Shown piece after piece: positions 1 through 8,253 of a stretch of DNA of 23,766 nt. A program made the translations under genes and the position numbers. The stretch lies in IMG/VR virus record IMGVR_UViG_3300038306_000202, positions 1 to 23,766 of that record; one strand, 5' to 3'. The notes beneath the pieces are model-generated. The model was given only the letters and a program-made list of their open reading frames with translations. It was not told where the DNA came from and made no database searches. Each line of letters starts with the position of its first letter. Positions within the stretch are counted from its first letter, which is position 1. Source of the DNA: a virus.

Positions 1-41
1 ATTCAATTCCCTTAAACGTGGTGATATGCTTTTAGGTTAGG

Positions 42-1058
42 CTACTCCCCTCCTGCCCAATAAGGGTATTGGCGGCCCGATACCATTTGAAGGGTCAATA
101 CGTCACCTGCATTACCGGATGGTAATCTTACCAAATTACCACCAGAATCAACATACAACAAATCCCCCGCTGATAATGACCCTACCACATCTTCCAAAAG
201 ACCTTTAAAAGTCTTTAATACAGGTGCGGGAGTTGTACCTTCAAAATATGGGATTGTACCTGAAGCACCTGAAAGGCTTGATACCGCTGAAGCACCTGTA
301 GTAATTACAAGGGAGTTCTTATCTACACCTCCAACTTCAGGTAGAGCAGCATCAGCAGTAGCGGTTGTAATGGCTAGAGAAGTAGTCGTAGCATAAGTAG
401 CTCCAGGACTTATGTTATAATTCTCATTAGATAGAATTTGTGCAAAAGTCTTGAATGCGGGTGCAGGAGTTGTGCCTTCAAAGTAAACTATAGATCCTGA
501 AGCACCTGAAAGGCTTGATACCGCTGAAGCACCTGTAGTAATTACAAGGGAGTTCTTATCCACATTTGATAGAGTTGCATTTCCGTCAGTTGTAAATACA
601 GTATCCCCAATAGTTAGAGTGCCTCCGACAACTAAGTTACCATTAGAGTTAGTGATATTAGTGGTCCCTACGGACAAATTACCATTAGAGGTAATATTTG
701 TATTAGTATTCCCAAAACTATTAGTTGCGGTTGTAAATGCGTTAGCTCCATTTAAAGTAGGAAGATTTGCTTCAGCCGGTGTACCGCTTAAACTACTGAA
801 GTAAAGGGAAACGGCCCCTGTTAAAGTATTGACACTATCAACAGCACCTCCACCACCACCACCACCACCGGTTGCAACGGTTGAAGGGCACCACTCGCCA
901 TCAGTCGCACCACTCCACGTTAATACTTGACCATTTGTGGGAGTCGCTTCACAAACATCCCCTACATCACTTAAACCAAGGGTAAACTCAACTAAACCCG
1001 ACGCATTGCCCGTTGAACTATTAAATCCAAGGGCAAGTGGTATCTTATTAAAGGTCAT
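42..1058 (-). CDS. Repetitive fibre-like structural protein
   Basis: A 338-residue protein rich in Gly, Ser, Thr and Asn with almost no charged residues, the composition of phage fibre or whisker-type proteins. An eight-glycine linker lies near residues 65-72. A segment beginning VDKNSLVITTGASAVSSLSG occurs twice, 79 residues apart, each followed by YFEGTTPAP and KTF. Asn/Thr/Gly-rich strands between them (GNTNTNITSNGNLSVG) suggest a trimeric beta structure. The start is supported by an AAGGA Shine-Dalgarno sequence overlapping the stop of the upstream gene, 10 bp away, so it is probably translated in the same late transcript as the portal block. The sequence shows no enzymatic motif. Attribution to a tail or head fibre is inference from composition and location; the exact virion position is unknown. 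Confidence 0.6.
   Translation of the reverse strand: MTFNKIPLALGFNSSTGNASGLVEFTLGLSDVGDVCEATPTNGQVLTWSGATDGEWCPSTVATGGGGGGGGAVDSVNTLTGAVSLYFSSLSGTPAEANLPTLNGANAFTTATNSFGNTNTNITSNGNLSVGTTNITNSNGNLVVGGTLTIGDTVFTTDGNATLSNVDKNSLVITTGASAVSSLSGASGSIVYFEGTTPAPAFKTFAQILSNENYNISPGATYATTTSLAITTATADAALPEVGGVDKNSLVITTGASAVSSLSGASGTIPYFEGTTPAPVLKTFKGLLEDVVGSLSAGDLLYVDSGGNLVRLPSGNAGDVLTLQMVSGRQYPYWAGGE
259..560 (-). repeat. Two identical 65-bp direct repeats inside the fibre-like gene
   Basis: Bases 259-323 and 496-560 are identical over 65 bp. The 237-bp period keeps the reading frame (79 residues), so the protein carries the repeat too. Perfect identity at silent positions points to recent duplication or gene conversion. 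Confidence 0.9.
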
Positions 1059-1068
1059 CTATTTATCC

Positions 1069-2955
1069 TTAAGTCTTATACTGTTCGGGATCCGGCTTCT
1101 TCTTTTTCTTACCCTTTACTTTTTCTTCAAAGTCTTCTTCCTCGTCTTCGAAGTCTTCTTCCTCGTCTTCGAAGTCTTCCTCACCTTCCTCTTCAAAGTC
1201 CTCCTCTCCATCCTCTTCAAAGTCCTCTTCCTCACCTTCACCATCAGGCTTAAGGTCGGACAGGAGGTCTTCAAGCTTAGACAGCAGGCCAGTTAGATCG
1301 TCTTGAGGCATCTCTTCTGCTTCTTCTTCTTCGTCCTCCATGGGGAACTCGTCACCCTCTTCTTCGTCCTCCATGGGGTCTTCTGCCTGAGGCATAGCGT
1401 CATCTACTTCCTCTTCTTCATCGGCAACTTCACCGTTTACCTCTGCGGCTGCTGCCTCTGCATCCATGCCGTCATTAGACATAGGAACTTCAGAACCACT
1501 GTCTAACTCATCTGGAGTTCCTAGTGGATCTTCTGGAGCCTCGTCATCCATAGGGGCTTCATCGCCCATAGGAGCTTCATCGCCCATAGGAGCCTCAGCA
1601 CCCATACCCCCCATATCTCCACCGTGATCTTCGACTTGATCAGCAGCCTTCTCTACAGCAGGGACAAGCATCTTAAGCACTTGACCAATCTTACCAAGAT
1701 CAGCAGCGACCTTCGTAAAGTCCATGTAATCCATCAAACTGGCTTCGTTAAGTGATTCCCCATGCCCAGCTTCGATGAACAGATCTTCAAGGAATACAGC
1801 AAGGTCAATAGCTTCTGCGCCATTCTTAGTTCTTAAAGAATTAACAAACTCAACAAGAGTTTTCCTAACAATTGAACCCTTCGCAGCGTGCTTTGCAATT
1901 TGAGCAATTATCTCAGCTTCAGTTATAGCTAGCGTCTTGAACGTAGGAACTTCATCAAGCTTACGAACATCAATGCCATACTTCTCATTCAGAACATCAA
2001 GCACATATTGCTTAATAGGCTTCTTCATCTCATAGATCTTTCCTGAGAACTTGTTAAGATCCCTTTGAGTTACTCTAATCTCACTCAAAGATAACGAGTT
2101 ATGCACAAGACCAGTGATCTGCTTCTTAGTTGCTAATGCAAGATAAGGAGCATCAGAAATGGTTTGAGCCACTTTATATCTTATTGTCTCTAAGTCGCTC
2201 TCAAAGATCATGGAGGCTAAATCTTGAACGCAAACGTTATCTACCCATAAGTTGTCGAAGCTCTGCTTTGCCTCCAATAATTCCTTCTGGATAAGCTCCT
2301 TTCTGCAAAGATGCTCGTAGATGTTGGACTTACCAACAAACTTAACCTCAATCTCCTTAGCCTCTTGAATCTGATCGATAGTGCGCTTAGGAAGATTAAA
2401 ACTGGTGGAGACTAGGCTTACTAGTTTCATACCCGTCTTCATACCAGTAGATTCAAGTAAGTTGCTATTATCCTTTAGGAAGGATACTAACTGACTTCTA
2501 ATCTCATTGACACGTTGGAATTCATCTGATGAGGTGATCTTAGTAGTCTCTCCAAATCTTTCAGTCTTCTCTTGTAGTCTAATCTTAATTCTATCGTAAG
2601 TAAGCTTAGTCTCATACAAAGAAAGAATCTTATCAAAGGAACCTTCAGCCCCTTGGTAATCATCTTCAAGTAAGTTTGAAAGTATGTCAGTTACCTTATT
2701 GTTGGTAGCCTCTTCAAAAGTCTTAATGTTCTCAAGGACTTCTGCATCCTCAACAATAATCTTGCTTAACTTTAAAGTTGGTTTGAAAGTATACTTACCT
2801 CTAATTACTGAGCCATTCTCAGTTAAATAGGTAGCTACACCCTCCTCAGCAGAAAACAGTTCAACGTTCTCTCTTAGAGTACGAGCCAAGTAATCCCCAA
2901 TCTTAATTAGGTTGCTAAACTCTTTTCCACGGTTTTCAATCAGATTCGTTAACAT
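1069..2955 (-). CDS. Acidic portal-adjacent structural or scaffold-like protein
   Basis: A 628-residue protein directly downstream of the portal gene (21-bp gap). Residues 1 to about 430 look mostly helical with mixed charge. Residues of roughly 440-480 form a Met/Pro/Gly/Asp stretch with repeated APMGDE units. The last 110 residues are extremely acidic, with about five repeats of the type EEDFEEE, and then switch abruptly to a basic end (KVKGKKKKKPDPEQYKT). In T4 the genes after the portal encode prohead core proteins (gp67, gp68, gp21, gp22), and acidic tails are common in core and scaffold proteins, so a prohead-core role is a reasonable inference. No family match is clear to me. The start ATG is preceded by an AT-rich TAAATATATT stretch resembling a T4-type late promoter. 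Confidence 0.55.
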   Translation of the reverse strand: MLTNLIENRGKEFSNLIKIGDYLARTLRENVELFSAEEGVATYLTENGSVIRGKYTFKPTLKLSKIIVEDAEVLENIKTFEEATNNKVTDILSNLLEDDYQGAEGSFDKILSLYETKLTYDRIKIRLQEKTERFGETTKITSSDEFQRVNEIRSQLVSFLKDNSNLLESTGMKTGMKLVSLVSTSFNLPKRTIDQIQEAKEIEVKFVGKSNIYEHLCRKELIQKELLEAKQSFDNLWVDNVCVQDLASMIFESDLETIRYKVAQTISDAPYLALATKKQITGLVHNSLSLSEIRVTQRDLNKFSGKIYEMKKPIKQYVLDVLNEKYGIDVRKLDEVPTFKTLAITEAEIIAQIAKHAAKGSIVRKTLVEFVNSLRTKNGAEAIDLAVFLEDLFIEAGHGESLNEASLMDYMDFTKVAADLGKIGQVLKMLVPAVEKAADQVEDHGGDMGGMGAEAPMGDEAPMGDEAPMDDEAPEDPLGTPDELDSGSEVPMSNDGMDAEAAAAEVNGEVADEEEEVDDAMPQAEDPMEDEEEGDEFPMEDEEEEAEEMPQDDLTGLLSKLEDLLSDLKPDGEGEEEDFEEDGEEDFEEEGEEDFEDEEEDFEDEEEDFEEKVKGKKKKKPDPEQYKT

Positions 2956-2976
2956 GATAAATATATTTATTCAGAA

Positions 2977-4779
2977 TTATTTAGCCCTTTCTTTAGGGGA
3001 TCTTTTGTTAAAATGTTCTTTCTCGCTCATATCCTCAAGTAACTTGATCAATTCATAGTCACAACCTGATTCAATTGCTAAGGACTTCATAGCATCATAG
3101 TCCAGAGATTCTGCTGCTGGAGCGGGAGGAATACCCTCCTCACCCGGCATAGGAGGCTCGCCCATAGGGGGACCGCCCATAGGAGGTGCGCCACCCATCA
3201 TAGGATCGGCAGTAGCCATCATCGGTCCAAACACCGGATCCTTTTGATTTTCCTCAAGACCCTTCTTGGCATCTTTAATCTCAGCATCCGACATCTGATA
3301 GTAGTCTTTATAGATTTGTTCAATTGGGAATATACCAAGGCCCTTCACGGCTTGAACCACTCTAGCCTTCTGCTCGTCAGTGTCCAACATTCTCTTAAGA
3401 GCCATGTCAGATGGAGCAGGTAACTTAATCTTTAACTTATCAATAAGCGTAGTTGGGAAACCCTTAAGCATTAAGTGTCTCTTAGCCAACGTTTCTAATC
3501 CAAGTTCAATGGACTTTTGAATTCTAGTAATAACTCTAGAAAACTTTACATCTAATTGAGATAGGTTAGCTTTGCGCTCAGGGGCTTGATCCTTTTCAAC
3601 AATGTAATCCTTTGGAATCTTAAGAGCAGCTAACAACTTATCTCTGAAGTATTTAACATCATCAACTTCACCGAGATTCTCTGCACCTGGGAGAGTTTCA
3701 ATCTTGGTTCCAGTTCCCTTTCCGTTGACCGCAATGTAGAAATCCTCATCAGCGGCTAACGCATTAAAGTTCTCTTCAATGTTGCCTGTTTGGGCGTTGT
3801 AGCTCTTACGCTTCTTAAACTTATCCATCTGCTTCTTGATATGCATTTCAGCCTTAGAAGCAGGCAGTGATCCGGTATCAATATAGAAGATACGACGCTC
3901 AGGAGCACGAACTAGACGATAGATAAGCATTGCATCTTCCATCATCTTAAGGCTCTTGTAGACTACTCTGCCAGCCGCTGCTATCGACTTACCGTAAGGA
4001 TAGTGAGTAGGGTCTGAGGTATGCAACCTTAGATGAATGATCTGCCCAGGATCCAAAGGAATCATCTGAGCGTCATCAAGTGCTGGGCCAATAGAACCGT
4101 AGGTTGTCCAATCGTTCTTCTTAGGAATCTCCTGCAAGAATTGCTTTAGATAACCAAACTCGTCTTCAACCCTAAAGATATAACTTGGGTTAAGAATCTT
4201 AATCCGCTGGATACCACGCTTGATGTTGTTGAGATCAACAATGGTTTCAACGAAGATATCACCATACTTAACAACATTTCTTGAAATGTCCCAAAGGTAT
4301 CGATTCATGTTTGTTTGTTCAAACATGTTCTGAACCTCTTGCTTACTCATTTCATCGTCAGTTACAATATCCCAAGCTGTGCCATCAAGATTCTCTTGAG
4401 TACACTCATCACTATAAATATCAAAGGCAGATGAGATCTCAGGATATCCATCCATATCCTCATACTCCTTATATCTCTTCTTTCTATCATATTCTACTGC
4501 GGGTAGAATTGGATAGAACGTCCTCTTATGACCCATCTCAGATGGGATTTTAATAACATCTTGAGCCTGTACGGTATCGCCTGCGAGAGTCTTAGGCTTA
4601 TCAACCAACCGTTTGGAGATGGGATCCTGGTATTGATCTTCGGTATGATCCTCAACCTCACGGGCAAAGAATTTCTTAAAGAACCGGCCAATCAGACCAA
4701 AAGGTTGATTATAAGGTTTTTGAGGGCTTCCAAATTGGGTGTAGCCTTCACCCCCTTCGTTTAGTTTCTTAGCAGCCAT
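2977..4779 (-). CDS. 20: Portal vertex protein (T4 gp20 family)
   Basis: The dodecameric portal forms the head-tail connector vertex and the channel through which terminase pumps DNA. The protein has 600 residues (T4 gp20 has 524). Family signatures seen include YPYGKSI at 260-266 followed by a long helix with KMMEDAMLIYRLVRAPERR (about 278-296) leading into IFYIDTG, and a tunnel-loop-like GKGTGTKIETLPG at 353-365 followed by DDVKYFRDKLLAALKIPKDY. The extra length is mainly a C-terminal tail: a Met/Pro/Gly-rich linker (about 518-555) and a charged end. The gene overlaps the 3' end of the terminase gene by 19 bp, which implies co-transcription and translational coupling. The identification is solid from family knowledge; the function of the tail is unknown. 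Confidence 0.93.
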   Translation of the reverse strand: MAAKKLNEGGEGYTQFGSPQKPYNQPFGLIGRFFKKFFAREVEDHTEDQYQDPISKRLVDKPKTLAGDTVQAQDVIKIPSEMGHKRTFYPILPAVEYDRKKRYKEYEDMDGYPEISSAFDIYSDECTQENLDGTAWDIVTDDEMSKQEVQNMFEQTNMNRYLWDISRNVVKYGDIFVETIVDLNNIKRGIQRIKILNPSYIFRVEDEFGYLKQFLQEIPKKNDWTTYGSIGPALDDAQMIPLDPGQIIHLRLHTSDPTHYPYGKSIAAAGRVVYKSLKMMEDAMLIYRLVRAPERRIFYIDTGSLPASKAEMHIKKQMDKFKKRKSYNAQTGNIEENFNALAADEDFYIAVNGKGTGTKIETLPGAENLGEVDDVKYFRDKLLAALKIPKDYIVEKDQAPERKANLSQLDVKFSRVITRIQKSIELGLETLAKRHLMLKGFPTTLIDKLKIKLPAPSDMALKRMLDTDEQKARVVQAVKGLGIFPIEQIYKDYYQMSDAEIKDAKKGLEENQKDPVFGPMMATADPMMGGAPPMGGPPMGEPPMPGEEGIPPAPAAESLDYDAMKSLAIESGCDYELIKLLEDMSEKEHFNKRSPKERAK

Positions 4780-6332
4780 GTAATGTTCTCTTCTGTTAAA
4801 TCATCCGTAGATGTCTTCACTTTATATGTATAAGCGTTACTGATAGCTGGAGGGATATAAGTGTCCTCTTCTCCCCTTTCTATGAAAGCATTCCCTCTTA
4901 AGTTATTAAAAACGTTAATAGCGGTAGCAAACGACATAATTAAATCGTCATGACAGTTAGTATCGGGCTTTACCTTACCCGTGTCAGAATCTATAATGAA
5001 TGTTAAAAGTTCATTAATGAGTCTCTCCGAGTTAATTAAAACTCTACCTGACCTTATATTATGCTCAAGATCGGCTAATAAAGTCTCTTTATTTTTCTGA
5101 GTAATCAAAATTCCGATCTCTCGCTTGTCATCCATCACCAAGTTCTCATACTCTAATTCATCCCTTAGAAAGTAAATTAGATTGTTGCCAATGCCATTTC
5201 TCTCAGGACATACGAAGGCAGTATTGTATAGGCGACCCTCATCTGATATGATTTTAGCAAATTCATTGATAGGTGTTCTATTCGAGTAAAACTCAGCCAC
5301 CTGTTTACCATTATAGATGTCAATGATATGAAATGCAGAATAATCTCTCTCACGGCCAATTGAGGGGTCGGCAGCTAAGACATATTCATGGTTAGGTTTA
5401 GGATCCTCCCAGATACGCATCCTATTGTTGTACTTAATCCAATAATCGTTGTTACAATTTTCTTTCAAATTACGAAGAATCTCTCCCTCGATATAAGTCT
5501 CGCCAGTACCTAGGAAGCTAGCCTCATACTCTTGTAACCATTCCTTGTAGCTATGCTTTCTTCTGGTCTGGTGCTCCCACTTATCAACATCGATGGGTGG
5601 GCTACATGACTCCATCTCCTCATACAACCATTCAAAGCCCTTATGTCTTTTATACTCTGGGTGCTGTTGCCATTTAATATTAATTGGATGAAATCCATTA
5701 TCACCCTCCATGGCCTGTGTATACATTTTATGAAACCAGTTACCAATACCGTTAACTGTAGATAAACACACCACACGACCCCCTGTAGACGTTGTCGGAC
5801 CAACAGCCGCCCAAATGGTATCAATATGCTCAATAAAAGCTGCCTCATCAAGAATTAACAACGAAGCGGATATTGAACGACCTGATTGCTTACCTGATGC
5901 TTTAGACTGAATTGATGACCCATTTTCAAAAGAAAGAGTGTGGTCGTTGTCTCTGGTGGTCTTAGGCTTCATCCAGAACGGTAATTCTTCATACATGATC
6001 TTTATACGAGAAATAACTTCCTTTGCTTCAGCATCACCTTTAGATAAGATAGCAACTCTTTTGTTTGTACCAAATATGCAAAAGTGTAATGCATACGCAG
6101 CCATTAAAGTTGTGCAACCTGCCTGTCTGAACTTCCTTAGGATGGTTAAGCGATAATCTTGGAATTCATCCAGGATACGAGATTGAAACGGGTAAAGTTT
6201 AAAGTTGACCATTCCACGCATTGGATGCACAACTTTGATGTAGTTGTTTGTAAAATATTCACAGTCACGAGAACATTTTTTAAATTCTTCTGAAATTCTT
6301 TCGAGGTCTTCGCTATTATTATTAGAGTTCAT
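4761..6332 (-). CDS. 17: Terminase large subunit (T4 gp17 family)
   Basis: The DNA-packaging motor ATPase and headful nuclease. The 523-residue protein has the two expected domains. ATPase: the P-loop region is RKFRQAGCTT (66-75), where the usual GKT lysine is replaced (GCT) and basic residues precede the loop, a deviant Walker A type known in terminases; Walker B is SLLILDEAAF with D162 and E163; the coupling motif is CLSTVNG (189-195). Nuclease (RNase H fold): D322 in AADPSIGRERDYSAFHIID, E377 in CPERNGIGN and D462/D463 in HDDLIMSF match the three acidic sites of gp17. It lies directly upstream of the portal gene, the usual order. Its start codon overlaps the oppositely oriented start of the glycosyltransferase gene. 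No small terminase subunit is visible in the window. Confidence 0.95.
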   Translation of the reverse strand: MNSNNNSEDLERISEEFKKCSRDCEYFTNNYIKVVHPMRGMVNFKLYPFQSRILDEFQDYRLTILRKFRQAGCTTLMAAYALHFCIFGTNKRVAILSKGDAEAKEVISRIKIMYEELPFWMKPKTTRDNDHTLSFENGSSIQSKASGKQSGRSISASLLILDEAAFIEHIDTIWAAVGPTTSTGGRVVCLSTVNGIGNWFHKMYTQAMEGDNGFHPINIKWQQHPEYKRHKGFEWLYEEMESCSPPIDVDKWEHQTRRKHSYKEWLQEYEASFLGTGETYIEGEILRNLKENCNNDYWIKYNNRMRIWEDPKPNHEYVLAADPSIGRERDYSAFHIIDIYNGKQVAEFYSNRTPINEFAKIISDEGRLYNTAFVCPERNGIGNNLIYFLRDELEYENLVMDDKREIGILITQKNKETLLADLEHNIRSGRVLINSERLINELLTFIIDSDTGKVKPDTNCHDDLIMSFATAINVFNNLRGNAFIERGEEDTYIPPAISNAYTYKVKTSTDDLTEENITWLLRN

Positions 6333-7062
6333 GATTTACCTAAGTATATGTACAAGACAAAAAGAAGAAGATAAAGTAAGTAATACTCTTCAATCACTTA
6401 TTGATTATAGTAATATAACATCTATAGGATATCATAAAGTAAATATGAAGTGTAAAATTGCTACTAATGCACCTTCGATATATGAAGGTCACACAGAAAA
6501 TATTAATTGGTCATTCTTGACTGATGACGATATTGTGGTGTTTATACATGATGATGTAGAGATCCTGTCCACCCCAGACAAGTTTAAAGAATATATAGAA
6601 ATTGCAAAAAAGCCTGGGGTAGGATTTGTAGGTGTAGCTGGTGCCGCTAGCTTCCAGAAGAATGGAGCTTGGTGGACGGCCAGAAACTCAGGACAAACAC
6701 GAGGGTTTGTATGGCAAGGTAAAGATGACGCGACGATGAGTCCTAATTATTTCGGGCAGTCAGGTCAGGTCGTAGTTCTTGATGGGTGCTTAATTGCGGC
6801 AACATACAAGACAATAAAAGACGTAGGTCTGGGTAAGCCAGACTATCTATCTAGTGGATGGGACTTTTATGATATCCACATGACATTTACGGCACATTAT
6901 AAGGGTTATTCTAACTACGTTGTGCCTATAATGATTAGGCATGAGTCTGATGGGCAGATGAGAGAAGGTTGGCATCATGCAAAAGATGAGTTTATGAAAA
7001 AGTGGAACAGAGATATTCCTTGCTCCCTCCCAATGGATAAAACCAACGGATTACCAAAATGA
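6331..7062 (+). CDS. Glycosyltransferase, GT2-like (GT-A fold)
   Basis: A 243-residue predicted nucleotide-sugar glycosyltransferase. The N-terminus IYLSICTRQKEEDKVSNTLQ matches the first strand and helix of GT-A enzymes. A DxD-type metal and sugar-nucleotide site is seen as FIHDDVEIL (71-79). Then come VGVAGAA (100-106), DGCLIAA (151-157), and GWDFYDIHMTFTAHYKGY with VVPIMIRHES, the acceptor and second acidic region typical of the StrF-like Glyco_tranf_2_5 group. I chose ATG 6331 because the fold starts exactly there; an upstream in-frame ATG at 6244 would add 29 residues that overlap the terminase coding strand. Substrate is unknown: virion proteins, phage DNA bases or host surface glycans are all possible. 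It overlaps the next gene by an ATGA. Confidence 0.8.
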   Translation: MIYLSICTRQKEEDKVSNTLQSLIDYSNITSIGYHKVNMKCKIATNAPSIYEGHTENINWSFLTDDDIVVFIHDDVEILSTPDKFKEYIEIAKKPGVGFVGVAGAASFQKNGAWWTARNSGQTRGFVWQGKDDATMSPNYFGQSGQVVVLDGCLIAATYKTIKDVGLGKPDYLSSGWDFYDIHMTFTAHYKGYSNYVVPIMIRHESDGQMREGWHHAKDEFMKKWNRDIPCSLPMDKTNGLPK

Positions 7063-7370
7063 GTTATTTAGTAGAAGTATTAGTTTGGATCGTGGCTGTG
7101 TTTGGAACAACCACTATTGTCGTTAACAGCACAATCATGGAGCCGGTAAGGAATCTTATTACTAAACTAGTTCCTCTATTAGGCAAACTTGTGAACTGCT
7201 TTCTGTGTACAAGCTTTTGGATAGGGGTGTTTTGGGCAACACTACATTGGGATCCCTTCTACCAGCATGGTACAAATGCCTTCCTTAGTGCTTTGTTCGC
7301 AGGCTGTATAGGTAGTGGTGCTAGCTGGATTATGTATTTGAAAATATTCCCTCTAATGCAAAACAAGTGA
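7059..7370 (+). CDS. Small membrane protein with CxxCxxFW motif
   Basis: A 103-residue protein coupled to the glycosyltransferase gene by an ATGA stop/start overlap. It has an N-terminal hydrophobic segment (about 3-25), a middle motif NCFLCTSFWIGVFW (about 46-59), and a C-terminal hydrophobic segment (about 74-96). The C-x-x-C-x-x-F-W-x-G pattern is reminiscent of DUF1360-type membrane proteins; that comparison is from memory and not certain. Tight coupling suggests it works with the glycosyltransferase at the host inner membrane, for example in handling a lipid-linked or surface glycan, but no direct evidence for this exists in the sequence. Confidence 0.6.
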   Translation: MSYLVEVLVWIVAVFGTTTIVVNSTIMEPVRNLITKLVPLLGKLVNCFLCTSFWIGVFWATLHWDPFYQHGTNAFLSALFAGCIGSGASWIMYLKIFPLMQNK

Positions 7371-7425
7371 CGCGGATAAGAACCATCAATACGGTTCGTA
7401 TTACATTTTAATGATTAACCTAACC

Positions 7426-7436
7426 TATATAAATTA
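7426..7436 (+). promoter_or_regulatory. Late-type promoter, TATATA-N5-start
   Basis: TATATA at 7426-7431 followed by five bases and a GTG start at 7437. The spacing is identical to that before the genes starting at 8814, 8929, 15437 and 16289. TATATAAAT is also close to the T4 late promoter box TATAAATA. Confidence 0.5.
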
Positions 7437-8147
7437 GTGATGATAAAAAAACTATTATGTGTTGCTTTGCTAGCAACGTCGTTACACGCTCACGGAGGTC
7501 AGTATCGCGGTCCTGGCGACGTAGTCCCTCCTGGTCCTGGTGGTGGTAATACTGGTCGGCCAAGTGGCCCCACTACGGGTGGTCCTGCTGGACCTAGCGC
7601 AGGAAGACCTTCAGGGCCTGCTACAGGTGGTCCTCAGGGGCCTGCGACTGGTGGCCCTACCGGACCAAGCGCACCTGGAAGAGGCCCTCAGACTGGCGGC
7701 AGGGGATCCAGACTAGGACTTGATCTTACTCAATGGTCGTTCTGGTGGGAGTTTAATAAGGATCCCTTTATCCACCTAAAGAATGCCGTTCACAGTAAAG
7801 GCCCTCAAACTGGATCGGATGACTTCTACTTGGGTAGCACGCGAAAGTCTGCACATAACAGCCTAGCTCCGACTAAGGAAGATAAGTTGGATATCCTTGC
7901 AACCCTTCGTAGGGCAATGAAGTCCACTAACAACAAAGATATCATCTCTGCTTGCATGATTGCTATGGCAAAAGTTGGAATGGATCACCCAGAGTTTAAG
8001 CTAAAGGATGTATTCAAACCTTACTTGAAATCTCTTAACCAAGAAGTTAGAGAGACTGCTGCACTAGCACTTGGGATTGCCGCTCAAACCGAATCGGATG
8101 AGCTTGATATCCTAATCGCATTGGCACTTGGCAAAGAAGTAAAGTAA
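7437..8147 (+). CDS. Exported Gly/Pro-rich protein with C-terminal HEAT-like helices
   Basis: A 236-residue protein. Residues 2-18 (MIKKLLCVALLATSLHA) form a Sec signal peptide. Residues 20-90 are a low-complexity Gly/Pro/Thr/Ser stretch with collagen-like GGPxGPxTGGP repeats. A conserved-looking block LDLTQWSFWWEFNKDPFIHL (95-114) and TGSDDFYLG (125-133) precedes HEAT-like helix pairs, with NQEVRETAALALGIA at 201-215. I associate the WWEFNKDPF plus SDDF arrangement with secreted HEAT-repeat proteins of Planctomycetota, which would suggest host acquisition; this rests on recall only. The start is GTG 7437 (fits the TATATA-N5 rule) or ATG 7440. A signal peptide on a phage protein means action in the envelope or outside, not packaging. 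Function unknown. Confidence 0.65.
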   Translation: MMIKKLLCVALLATSLHAHGGQYRGPGDVVPPGPGGGNTGRPSGPTTGGPAGPSAGRPSGPATGGPQGPATGGPTGPSAPGRGPQTGGRGSRLGLDLTQWSFWWEFNKDPFIHLKNAVHSKGPQTGSDDFYLGSTRKSAHNSLAPTKEDKLDILATLRRAMKSTNNKDIISACMIAMAKVGMDHPEFKLKDVFKPYLKSLNQEVRETAALALGIAAQTESDELDILIALALGKEVK

Positions 8148-8253
8148 ACATTATTAGTTATACATGTTTACTTGGACCATTGGGAGGGCTACAGTTACTG
8201 GGTCTGGACCCGGAGGAATGTACCATAGTAATCTTATATAGGATGTGACGAGA

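Noticed and set aside
937-1506. Hydrophobic Phe/Leu-rich frames on the plus strand
   Set aside because: They are complements of the Glu/Asp-rich tail of the acidic minus-strand protein; runs of Phe and Leu are the expected artefact.
8148-8253. Possible intrinsic terminator or tRNA-like element between convergent genes
   Set aside because: GGGTC and GACCC arms have a two-base loop and no T run follows; no tRNA cloverleaf could be drawn.
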